Of a stretch of 64,000 nucleotides of DNA, positions 17,107 through 24,632 are shown piece by piece. Every line of letters begins with the position of its first letter. Position 1 is the stretch's first letter. This stretch comes from DSNY01 sp964539745 (GTDB taxonomy: Bacteria; Pseudomonadota; Gammaproteobacteria; Burkholderiales; Burkholderiaceae_F). Both the position numbers and the translations under genes were made by a program. The stretch covers positions 66,421-130,420 of the forward strand of contig CAZIJU010000002.1 in assembly GCA_964539745.1 (NCBI GenBank), read 5' to 3'. The notes beneath the pieces were generated by a model. The model was not told the origin of the DNA, made no database searches, and saw nothing but the letters and a program-made list of their open reading frames with translations.

Positions 17107-17120
17107 GTGACGCAGGTCAA
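17107..17120. promoter_or_regulatory. Fnr/Dnr-type box between the haem receptor and dnr-like genes
   Basis: GTGAC-GCAG-GTCAA, a near-perfect inverted repeat close to the Fnr/Dnr consensus. It lies in the divergent intergenic region, 129 bases from the Dnr-like ATG and 152 bases from the receptor GTG, so either gene could be controlled. No good -10 is visible at the expected distance in either direction. Confidence 0.4.
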
Positions 17121-17248
17121 GACCCGGCAGATTGGCTCGTCCAGACTCCGGCGAACGCAGCACATTCGGGTGCGCGCGCAGCCCGGTCAACGACGCCGGC
17201 CGCACGAAGCCGGCGCGATCCGCGCGCCCGCCGCACCGGGGAAACGCC

Positions 17249-17944
17249 ATGGCCGCAGTCCTGCACGCCGAGAACTTTCTCGCCAATCTCGCGCTGTTTC
17301 GCGAGCTCACGCCAGAGCAGCGCGCGCATATCGCCGAAAGCACGCGGCAGCTTCGCGTCGCGCGCGGCGACGTTCTGTTCCATCGAGGCGATCCGGCCGC
17401 CGGCATGTACGTGATCGTGTTCGGGCAGATCAAGCTGTCGTTCGTTTCATCGACCGGCGTCGAAAAGGTCGTCGAGATCCTCGACCAGGGGCAGAGCTTC
17501 GGCGAGGCGGTGATGTTCCTCGACCTGCCGCACGTGGTGACCGCGCAGGCGCTTGCCGACAGCCTGCTGCTGTTCGTGCCGAAGGAAACCGTATTCGAGG
17601 GCATCGACCGGGATCCCGTGTTCGCGCGCCGCCTGCTCGGCGGTCTGTCGCGGCGGCTGCACCAGTTGATCGCCGACGTCGAGTCGTACTCGACGCGTTC
17701 GGGAACCGAACGCGTGATCGGCTACCTGCTGCGCGATTGCCATGCGGCAGATCAGCCCGACGGCGCCGGCAGCGTCGAAATTCAGCTTCCGGTCGCCAAG
17801 GGCATCATCGCTTCGCGGCTCAACCTCACGCAGGAACACTTCTCGCGCATCCTGCACGACCTCAGTGCGCTCGGGCTGATCGAGGTGAAAGGTCGCCGGA
17901 TCGTCGTCCGCGACCTCGATCGCCTGCGCAAGCACGCGAGCTGA
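17249..17944 (+). CDS. Crp/Fnr-family regulator, Dnr/NnrR-like
   Basis: 231 residues. Residues ~20-130 form the cyclic-nucleotide-type beta roll (LFHRGDPAAGMYVIVFGQIK), then a long dimer helix, then a winged helix with recognition segment GIIASRLNLTQEHFSRILHD. There is no N-terminal cysteine cluster, so it is not an O2-sensing Fnr; the subgroup usually senses NO through haem and turns on nir/nor genes. It sits directly beside the haem receptor and nirS. ATG 17249 follows GGGGAAACGCC; a TTG at 17132 in the same frame lacks support. Confidence 0.85.
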   Translation: MAAVLHAENFLANLALFRELTPEQRAHIAESTRQLRVARGDVLFHRGDPAAGMYVIVFGQIKLSFVSSTGVEKVVEILDQGQSFGEAVMFLDLPHVVTAQALADSLLLFVPKETVFEGIDRDPVFARRLLGGLSRRLHQLIADVESYSTRSGTERVIGYLLRDCHAADQPDGAGSVEIQLPVAKGIIASRLNLTQEHFSRILHDLSALGLIEVKGRRIVVRDLDRLRKHAS

Positions 17945-18023
17945 CGCGCGCCGGCCCGGGGTCTTGGACCCTTCGAACGGGAAGAAGGATGCGCGGACGC
18001 GGGCGGAGGCCAGGCGTTCGCGG

Positions 18024-18254
18024 TTACTCCGCGTTCGGCGCCGCGCGCTCGCAGATGTCGATCTCGTAGCGCCCGTCTTCGCACGCCGTGGCGTAGTACG
18101 CGTAGCCGTTGTGCTCGAGCACGCGATACAGCGGGAAGGGCTCGCGTTCGAGGATCAGGCGGATGCGTTCGCCGCGCGGGAGGTTGCACAACGCTTCCAT
18201 CACGGCCTCGAACGGGCGAGGCGGCTCCCAGCCGCGTGCATCGATCACGATCAT
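18024..18254 (-). CDS. DUF2249 domain protein
   Basis: 76 residues spanning one DUF2249 domain (VIDARGWEPPRPFEAVMEAL ... GDR-like acidic end YEIDICER). The start ATG 18254 has GGAGGACCGA in front and overlaps the stop of the Cox15-like gene as ATGA. Family function is not established; members often sit beside HCO or nitrogen-oxide respiration genes. It is the last gene of the five-gene unit beginning at 22823. Confidence 0.85.
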   Translation of the reverse strand: MIVIDARGWEPPRPFEAVMEALCNLPRGERIRLILEREPFPLYRVLEHNGYAYYATACEDGRYEIDICERAAPNAE

Positions 18255-19171
18255 TCGGTCCTCCGGACGGCGAGACAACGTTCCAGCAAAGCCGCGCAGG
18301 TGGCGACCAGCGCACCGGCGGCAAGCGCGTGTGCAACCGCCAGCGCGAGCGGCCCTTCGTAGGCGGCGAGTGCGAGCCCGAGGGCGAGCGCGAGCGTCGA
18401 GGCGCCGACGACGGCGCGCACGTACGGAGTGCGCGGCCGTCGCGTACTCGCGGATGCCGCCGCGACCGCCAGCACCGAGACGACGATGCCGCCGAGCCGA
18501 TGCACCGCGTGCAGGGGTTCACCCGCGCGGACGTGACGCAGCAGATCGACGGCGACACCGGCCTCGAGCGGATTCCACAGCCGTGCCGCACCGGGCAGCC
18601 AGCTCTCGCTGCATTCGACCACGCACGCCGATCCCGCCAGACGCGCGCTGATCATCGCGCCGCTGGCGGCCTGCAGCGCGAGCAGCGCGAGCACGATGGC
18701 GAGTGTGCGCGCGTGGCGATGCGGAGGGATGTACTGCGCGGCGGCGCGCTGCGCGCTGATCAGAAACGCCGCGCAGCCCGCCAGCGTGAGTCCGCCCAGC
18801 ACGTTCGCCAGCGTGATCGCCGGCAGCGTCGAAGGCGTGAAGCGGCCGACGAGCGCAAGCGCGGCCGTCACCGCGAGCAGCACGACGGCCGCCGTGCGCG
18901 CGGGCCCGCCCCAGCGACGCCAGCCGAGGACGATCGCGGCGATCGCAGTCAGCGCGAAGGCCGATGCGGCGACCCGATGCACCGCGCGCGCTGCCTGCGC
19001 CGCCGCGGAGTCGCGCGCCGCTTTCGCGGTGACTTCCTTGCCGTAGCAGGCCGGCCACGGCGTGCAGCCGATGCCGTTGGCCGCAAGCCGCAGATAGCTG
19101 CTGGCGCCGAGCACGGTGAGCGCAAGCGCGAAGGCCGTCACGAGCAGCGGTTGCGTCAGTTTTTCGCTCAA
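18251..19171 (-). CDS. CtaA/Cox15-like haem A synthase family protein
   Basis: About 306 residues, eight predicted membrane helices, with the GCTPWPACYG loop typical of Cox15/CtaA. Haem-ligand histidines are visible in ARAVHRVAAS, LHAVHRLGG and AVAHALAAG. The fourth expected histidine, in the HL motif of helix 3/4, appears replaced (PAITLANVLGG), so catalysis may differ. The TTG start at 19171 overlaps the stop of the HCO gene (TTGA). The location suggests it modifies or delivers haem for the neighbouring unusual HCOs. Confidence 0.75.
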   Translation of the reverse strand: MSEKLTQPLLVTAFALALTVLGASSYLRLAANGIGCTPWPACYGKEVTAKAARDSAAAQAARAVHRVAASAFALTAIAAIVLGWRRWGGPARTAAVVLLAVTAALALVGRFTPSTLPAITLANVLGGLTLAGCAAFLISAQRAAAQYIPPHRHARTLAIVLALLALQAASGAMISARLAGSACVVECSESWLPGAARLWNPLEAGVAVDLLRHVRAGEPLHAVHRLGGIVVSVLAVAAASASTRRPRTPYVRAVVGASTLALALGLALAAYEGPLALAVAHALAAGALVATCAALLERCLAVRRTE

Positions 19172-20583
19172 GCCCGACCCCGCCGCAGCGTGCGCAGAAC
19201 GACGAGCGCAAAGACCAGCCCGCCGATCACCGCGATCAGCCCGCCCACGCCCATCAGCGCCATGCCGGCGACCTCCGACGGCGTGCGCAGCACCTGTTCG
19301 GCACCGGCGACCTTGCGCTGCACGCCGTAGCCGCCCGACCACACGAGGCCCGCGATGTGCAGGAACTGACCGGCGCCGTACAGCACCGGCTGCCAAGTCG
19401 CGAGCCGCGGCAGCGGCCGCGTGTATCCGAGGCGCGGCAATAGGGCGTAGGTCAGTCCCATCAGCGCGAGCGTGATCCCGACGATGGACCCATGGTAATG
19501 CGCCGGGATGCGGACGTCCGAGCCCTTGATCAGGAAGCCGATCAGCCCGCCCGCCGAAAACAGCACGAGCGAGGCGACGAGCGCCGTGCGCGACGGCCGT
19601 TCGGCCGCAGAAACCGGTGCGGCGCGCACCAGGCCGATCAGCACCGCGATCGTGATCGGCACGATCGCGAGCCCCCCGCCGAAGCGCATCTGCCAGGTGA
19701 ACAGCTTCTGGTGCTCGACGGAGGCCACGTCCCACGCCAGGTAGATGACGGGCGTCGCGAAGACGGCAACCAGACCGATCGCGAACAGCAGCACCACGAT
19801 GCGAGGCGAAAGCGGCACGCGCGCGCCCGCGAGCGTGGCGAGCCACAGCCACGCGACCATCATCAGCAGGCTCCAGCAGAACTGGACGACGTGGCCCGGC
19901 CCCCAGAACAGCAACTCATAGTAGGTCTTGGCCTCGAGCGCCGGCGAAATCGCCGCCGTCGACCAGACGAGCGCGAGCAGCGCCATCGCCGCCGCCACCG
20001 CCGCCGTATTCAGCCCGAAGCGCAGCGCGCCGTCCGGCGCCAGCCACGGGCCGACTTTTTGCGGCACCGCGAGCGCGCGCAACGACGCCAGTCCGAAACC
20101 GGCCCCGAACACGATGAGCCCCCAGACGAACAGCCCGCTGTCGATCACCGGCACGTAGTTCGCCATCACCGGCGCACCGGGATTCAGGAAAGGCGCCGCA
20201 CTCATCGCCACCGTGCCGAGCACCGCCAGCCCGAATGCCGTCCACGCGAGCGGTAGCCACCGCTCGGTGCCCGCGACGCTCCACAGCACGCCGGCGAACG
20301 AGGCGAACCAGACGAGCACCGACAGATCGACGTGTACGACCAGCGCGACGCGGAAAAAGTCGACCGTCGGCAGCCACGGCTGCAGGAACGGCGCACGCGC
20401 GACCACCAGCAGGATCGAGAACACGCCGCTCGCCAGAAGCGCGGCGATCGCCAGCGCGAGCCAGGCCGACGCGAGCGCGCGCCGCTCGCCGCCGGCGACC
20501 TCGAGGGCGTAGCGGGTATCGGCGTCGTCCGGAGCGCGCAATGGCCAGGCGAGCGCGGCGAAAGATGCAGCGAGCGTCTTCAT
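19168..20583 (-). CDS. divergent haem-copper oxidase subunit I lacking one CuB histidine
   Basis: 471 residues, about 12 membrane helices. Haem ligands: His84 (VVHVDLSVLVWF), His362/His364 (AHYHGSIVGI) and a further His409 (FLHIAG). The CuB helix keeps His231 (FWGPGHVVQF), but the residue four on is Phe instead of the catalytic Tyr. The usual His-His pair reads His291-Gln292 (SVEHQKLFT). No CuA partner is encoded beside it. Such substitutions occur in NO-reducing HCO families, so NO reduction or another non-O2 role is plausible but unproven. ATG overlaps the upstream stop as ATGA. Confidence 0.8.
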   Translation of the reverse strand: MKTLAASFAALAWPLRAPDDADTRYALEVAGGERRALASAWLALAIAALLASGVFSILLVVARAPFLQPWLPTVDFFRVALVVHVDLSVLVWFASFAGVLWSVAGTERWLPLAWTAFGLAVLGTVAMSAAPFLNPGAPVMANYVPVIDSGLFVWGLIVFGAGFGLASLRALAVPQKVGPWLAPDGALRFGLNTAAVAAAMALLALVWSTAAISPALEAKTYYELLFWGPGHVVQFCWSLLMMVAWLWLATLAGARVPLSPRIVVLLFAIGLVAVFATPVIYLAWDVASVEHQKLFTWQMRFGGGLAIVPITIAVLIGLVRAAPVSAAERPSRTALVASLVLFSAGGLIGFLIKGSDVRIPAHYHGSIVGITLALMGLTYALLPRLGYTRPLPRLATWQPVLYGAGQFLHIAGLVWSGGYGVQRKVAGAEQVLRTPSEVAGMALMGVGGLIAVIGGLVFALVVLRTLRRGRA

Positions 20584-21095
20584 TTGATCAGCACGCCTCC
20601 CTTTTCGGCGTCGAAGTCGATCAGCACGATGCGGCCGGGCGTGACGTCGAGTTCGGCCGTTCTTTCGTAAGTGAAGCCGCTGCGGCGCGCGTCGTCGTTC
20701 AACTGCACGCGCAGCGTGTGGCGGCCGGCTGCGATCGGCATCCGCCGGTAGGCAGCCGAAGCGCCGTCCTTCGACAGTCCGGCGGGGGCGAACGACTCGT
20801 CGATGACCGCACGCCCGTCGAGTTCGACGCGCACGCGCACCGGCGAGCGTTCGCGCGGGCAGTCCAGTTCGGCGCGCATCTGCGGCGGCATCCGGGCCAG
20901 CTCTTCAGTCGTGCGCCTGCGGCAGTCGCCCTTCGGCTTGCCGGGGTGCAGCAGCGACAGCCGGAGCAACGCCTCGTCGTCGCCGAGCAGGCGCAGCGAA
21001 GGCGCCGTCGAGAAATACCCGACGAACGCGGCGAACAGCGCATACAGCACGGCCTGTGCCGGGTAGCGGATGATCGGACTGGCTTCTTGTGACAT
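20580..21095 (-). CDS. membrane-anchored periplasmic protein of the divergent HCO unit
   Basis: 171 residues: one N-terminal membrane helix (AVLYALFAAFVGYFS, ~14-30) and a periplasmic beta-rich domain ending GRIVLIDFDAEKGGVLIK. Two cysteines (KGDC and LDC) could pair. I do not recognise the family. It begins at the base next to the stop of the cytochrome b fusion and its stop overlaps the HCO start, so it is very likely a small subunit or assembly factor of that complex. Confidence 0.75.
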   Translation of the reverse strand: MSQEASPIIRYPAQAVLYALFAAFVGYFSTAPSLRLLGDDEALLRLSLLHPGKPKGDCRRRTTEELARMPPQMRAELDCPRERSPVRVRVELDGRAVIDESFAPAGLSKDGASAAYRRMPIAAGRHTLRVQLNDDARRSGFTYERTAELDVTPGRIVLIDFDAEKGGVLIK

Positions 21096-22823
21096 CTACG
21101 CCTCGGAATGATGGACGAGCGTGGCAGCGGCGGCGGTGTTCGGCATGCGGGACACGGAAAGCAGGGCGGACGTGTGCTTGTCCGCGCCCTCGGTGTGCTC
21201 CGCGGCCGGTTCGGCAGCCTTCGATGGCTGCGGTTTGACCGTGGACGACGCGGTGGACACGCAGCTCGTCGACGCTTCCGGTGCATGGCTTCGGCGTTCG
21301 ACCGTCCGTGGCTCGGCCGCTTTGCCGCCGGCGGCGAGCGCGTCGCGCACGCGATCTTCCTCGCCGCGGCCGGCTTCGACCAGTCGCACTTTCGGGCCGC
21401 GCACGTGCGCGCGCAGCGCAGGTTCGCGCGTGCCGGCGAGCCGTTGCGCGGTCCAGCGTGCCCCGAAGCGGTATGCGCACGCATGTTCGCCGCAGGTGGC
21501 GACGAGCACGCGCTCGGCGCCGTGCCGCAGCGCGTAGTCGACGAACGACGGCGGAAGCTGACCGGCGCAGGCGAGCGAGAGCCTGACCGTGCCGGGCGCG
21601 ACGACGCGGTCGAGGTCCGCGCCTTCGTCGCAGCCGAACACGACCGTTGCCCTCGGCCGGGCAGCGAGGGCGTCACGCAGTTTCGTGCGCAGCACCGCAA
21701 CCGGAAGCTGCGGCAGGTCGATGCCGGTGGCGAGCGGCTCGAGCGAGCGCAACGGATTGCTCGCCGGGCACGTGCCGACGCAGATGCCGCAGCTTGCGCA
21801 CAGATCGGCGGCGACCTTCGCCTGCAAGGCATGGCGCCGGCCGTCGCTGCGCGGAGCGAGCACGACCGCGCCGTACGGGCAGTCGTCGAAACAGCGCCCG
21901 CAGCCGTTGCACTGCGCGAGATCGACCACGGCCGGGGCGGGGCGCGCCTGCCGCACGGTCCACGGCAACACGACCAGCAGCACGGTCGCCGCGCCCGCGA
22001 GCAGCCAGACCATCGCCGGCGACGTCCATTCGACCAGCACCAGCGGCGCGAGGAAGAACCAGTCGACCGGCACCGGCAGCGGAACTCGCGAAAAGTCCGC
22101 CGGTGCGGTCGACAGCGCGGGCAGCGCGGCCGCGAGCAGTGCCAGCGTTGCGCCGAAGCCCAACGCCAGCGGCCGCGCCGGCTGCGTGGCCGGGCGCACG
22201 AGCCGCTGCACGTGCACCCACAGGCCGAGCAGCACCAGCAGGCCGATGCCCAGATGTATGAACACGAGCAGCGAGAACAGGCGGTCGGAGATCGCTTCGT
22301 CCGTGATGAAGTTGCGCAGCATCGCGGCGCCCACACCGGGGATCGCGCCGGCCCATTCGCCGATCGCCGTCGCGACGAACTGTGCGCGCGTGTCGGCGAC
22401 CAGCCAGTAGCCGACCAGCCCCGCGATCAGCATCAGCCATAGCAGCGGCACGCCCGTGGTCCACGAAAACCAGCGGAAGCCCGCGTAGCGCCGGTGGATC
22501 CACTCGCGCGCGACGTGCGCCAGTGCGAGCAGCATGAACGCGTCGGCCGAATAGCGATGGATGCTGCGCGCCAGGCCGCCGAACCACGGCTGCTCGCGCG
22601 CGAGCCTTGCGAGCGAGGCGTGCGCGCCGGCGGCCGACGTGTCGAAGAAGACGTAGACGATGCAGCCGCTGCCGATCGCGATCCACAACGCGAGTACCGC
22701 GAGTGCGCCGAGCTGGCGCAGCGGGTTCTCGCCGGCGCCGAAGACGCGATCGCCCGCGCGCTCGAGCGCGCGCAGCGTGCGCGCGGCAGCACTATCGGGA
22801 CTGGCGTGGATCGGCCTCGTCAT
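21096..22823 (-). CDS. cytochrome b / 2x[4Fe-4S] ferredoxin / MvhD fusion protein
   Basis: 575 residues in three parts. Residues ~35-290 form a bc1-type cytochrome b N-domain with bis-haem histidines H89/H103 and H190/H204. Residues ~300-355 are a two-cluster ferredoxin: CNGCGRCFDDCPYG and CASCGICVGTCPA. Residues ~393-490 resemble the MvhD iron-sulfur subunit (VVFGCDEGADLDRV, VATCGEHACAYRFG). The tail (~500-575) is low complexity. MvhD modules normally pass electrons between flavin enzymes and heterodisulfide reductases; fusion to cytochrome b suggests exchange with the quinone or haem pool. ATG 22823 was chosen by homology with the paralogue at 34466. Confidence 0.85.
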   Translation of the reverse strand: MTRPIHASPDSAAARTLRALERAGDRVFGAGENPLRQLGALAVLALWIAIGSGCIVYVFFDTSAAGAHASLARLAREQPWFGGLARSIHRYSADAFMLLALAHVAREWIHRRYAGFRWFSWTTGVPLLWLMLIAGLVGYWLVADTRAQFVATAIGEWAGAIPGVGAAMLRNFITDEAISDRLFSLLVFIHLGIGLLVLLGLWVHVQRLVRPATQPARPLALGFGATLALLAAALPALSTAPADFSRVPLPVPVDWFFLAPLVLVEWTSPAMVWLLAGAATVLLVVLPWTVRQARPAPAVVDLAQCNGCGRCFDDCPYGAVVLAPRSDGRRHALQAKVAADLCASCGICVGTCPASNPLRSLEPLATGIDLPQLPVAVLRTKLRDALAARPRATVVFGCDEGADLDRVVAPGTVRLSLACAGQLPPSFVDYALRHGAERVLVATCGEHACAYRFGARWTAQRLAGTREPALRAHVRGPKVRLVEAGRGEEDRVRDALAAGGKAAEPRTVERRSHAPEASTSCVSTASSTVKPQPSKAAEPAAEHTEGADKHTSALLSVSRMPNTAAAATLVHHSEA

Positions 22824-22859
22824 GTCCGCGATCTTGCGCGAGCGCGAGGGTCGCGGGCA

Positions 22860-22873
22860 TTGACGAGGGTCAA
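22860..22873. promoter_or_regulatory. perfect-palindrome Fnr/Dnr-type box of the cytochrome b fusion unit
   Basis: TTGAC-GAGG-GTCAA, a perfect inverted repeat with Fnr-family geometry. Its centre is 43.5 bases upstream of the ATG at 22823, the class II position if transcription starts at about 22825. CAAGAT on the minus strand (22836-22831) could be the -10. The site overlaps the last codons of the SCO gene. Confidence 0.65.
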
Positions 22874-23742
22874 GCGCGCAGGCGCCCGCGGCGCAATTCG
22901 CGCAGCACGAAGACCGCAACGGCGGCGAGGAATGTGATTCCCGCGAACAGTTCGAAGAAAAGCGAGTAGTTCAGGCGGTAGCGCCCGCTCGCCGGGTCGT
23001 AGACGGTGCAGTACAGCTTGACCTTGGTCCAGACATTTTCGAGCGTGAACTGGCGTGTGGCCTGCCCCGACAGCAGCTCCTTCAGCGGGCCGACGAACAT
23101 CGGCAGTTCGAACGCCTCGCCGTAGACCTGGCGGTAGATCACGCCGCCGGCATCGACGATCGTGGCCTGGATCAGGTGATCGAAACCCGCGGGTGTCTGC
23201 TTGACCGTCAGTCCGAATTCGGCGAGCAGCGGCTCGACGTCGGTCGCGCGCGGCGCGAGGAATTCCCACTCGGGCAGATCGATGCCCTGCCGGCGCGCGA
23301 AGGCGGCAAGCGCTTCGGGCGCGTCGAACGGCTGGTTGAAGCCGATCGAAATCACGCGGAAGCTGCCGGGGCCAAGCGCGGCGCGCGCTTCCTGCACGGC
23401 GCGGCGAAGGAATTGCGTGGTCGCCGGACAGACCTGAAAGCACCCCGTGTAGACAAAGCTCACGACCAGCGGTTTGCCGCGATAGTCCGCCATGCGCACC
23501 GGGCGGCCGGCGCGATCGACGAACGACCAGTCGCTGACGCTGCGGCCGATCGCGGCCTGACTGATGCGCACGGCGCGCTGCAGCTCGTCGGGCGTGTTTG
23601 CGGCGCCGGGCGCGCCGAAGAAGGCTGCCCCGAGAACGGAGAGGGCGCAGAGCAACCGAGAGGGATTCGGTTTGTCCGAGGCTCTGCGGATCGGGAGAAG
23701 TCCTCGGGGCAAGACGGGCGCTGCGCGCTCAGAGCCCGGCAT
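22870..23742 (-). CDS. SCO1/SenC-family copper chaperone with C-terminal membrane anchor
   Basis: 290 residues. Thioredoxin fold with the copper motif YTGCFQVCPATTQ (CxxxC) and the third ligand His in AGFDHLIQATIVD. The SCO family delivers copper to the CuA centre of oxidase subunit II. Unusually, a membrane helix sits at the C-terminus (LFFELFAGITFLAAVAVFVL) after an extra KVKLYCTVYDP segment, besides the N-terminal signal sequence. The start ATG 23742 overlaps ctaB by 14 bases. The partner is probably the CuA protein at 26294-26833. Confidence 0.87.
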   Translation of the reverse strand: MPGSERAAPVLPRGLLPIRRASDKPNPSRLLCALSVLGAAFFGAPGAANTPDELQRAVRISQAAIGRSVSDWSFVDRAGRPVRMADYRGKPLVVSFVYTGCFQVCPATTQFLRRAVQEARAALGPGSFRVISIGFNQPFDAPEALAAFARRQGIDLPEWEFLAPRATDVEPLLAEFGLTVKQTPAGFDHLIQATIVDAGGVIYRQVYGEAFELPMFVGPLKELLSGQATRQFTLENVWTKVKLYCTVYDPASGRYRLNYSLFFELFAGITFLAAVAVFVLRELRRGRLRA

Positions 23743-24619
23743 CGAGCAGGACTCCGACGAGCAACAGCGAAAGCTGCGCGAGCGACGCGTGGAACGAGCG
23801 GCGCGCCGCTTCGCGCGACGGCGCGCGCGCGAGCCGCCACGCGGCATGGACGAACCAGGCGCCGCCGGCGGCGGCCAGCGCGAGCGTGAAAGGCCCGTGG
23901 GTAAGCCTTGCCAGCGCAAGCGAAGCGGCGACCAGCACGACCGTGTGCGCGAGGATTGCGCGCGCGGCAACAACGTCGCCTTTGACGACCGGCAGCATCG
24001 GCACGCCCGCGGCGGCGTAGTCGTCGCGGCAGACGATCGCGAGGCTCCAGAAGTGCGGAGGCGTCCACAGGAACAGGATCAGCGCGAGCAGCAGCGCCTC
24101 ACGTGACAGCGCGGGCGCGACGGCGGAGGCGCCGGCGAGCACTGCGAAGCTGCCCGCCAGCCCGCCGATCACGATATTCCACCAGGTGCGGCGCTTCAGC
24201 CACACCGTGTAGACGATCGCGTAGAAAAATGCGCCGAGGAAGGTGAACAGGGCGGACCACGCGTTGCCGACGACCCACGCCGCCGCCACGCCGAGCGCGA
24301 CGAGCAGCGCGATCAGCGCGAGCCAGCCGCGGCGATGCGCGAGCCGGCCGACGACGAACGGACGCGCGCGTGTGCGGCGCATCTTTGCGTCGAGGTCGAC
24401 CTCGTAGTACTGGTTGAACGCGCCGGCTGCCGCGGAGGCGAGCAGCACGCCGCAAAAAAGCGCCAGCGCCTGCAGCGTGGTCAGCCCTGACCCGGGCTGG
24501 ATCGCAACCCCCGCCAGCGCGGTGGCCGCGATCACCAGCCCGATGCGCAGCTTGAACAACCCGAACACGAGCCGCACCCCCGACAGCGGGCGGCGGGCAG
24601 CGATCGTCGTCGCGTTCAT
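23729..24619 (-). CDS. ctaB: protohaem IX farnesyltransferase (haem O synthase)
   Basis: 296 residues, about nine membrane helices of the UbiA family. First Asp-rich motif NQYYEVDLDAKMRRTRARP and second motif CRDDYAAAGVPMLPVV are intact. The enzyme makes haem O from haem B. It starts 13 bases after the HCO subunit I stop and overlaps the SCO gene, so it belongs to the CuA-HCO unit. That implies this oxidase, or the aa3 oxidase upstream, uses haem O/A. Confidence 0.95.
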   Translation of the reverse strand: MNATTIAARRPLSGVRLVFGLFKLRIGLVIAATALAGVAIQPGSGLTTLQALALFCGVLLASAAAGAFNQYYEVDLDAKMRRTRARPFVVGRLAHRRGWLALIALLVALGVAAAWVVGNAWSALFTFLGAFFYAIVYTVWLKRRTWWNIVIGGLAGSFAVLAGASAVAPALSREALLLALILFLWTPPHFWSLAIVCRDDYAAAGVPMLPVVKGDVVAARAILAHTVVLVAASLALARLTHGPFTLALAAAGGAWFVHAAWRLARAPSREAARRSFHASLAQLSLLLVGVLLDAGL

Positions 24620-24632
24620 CGCAGACCTGCCC

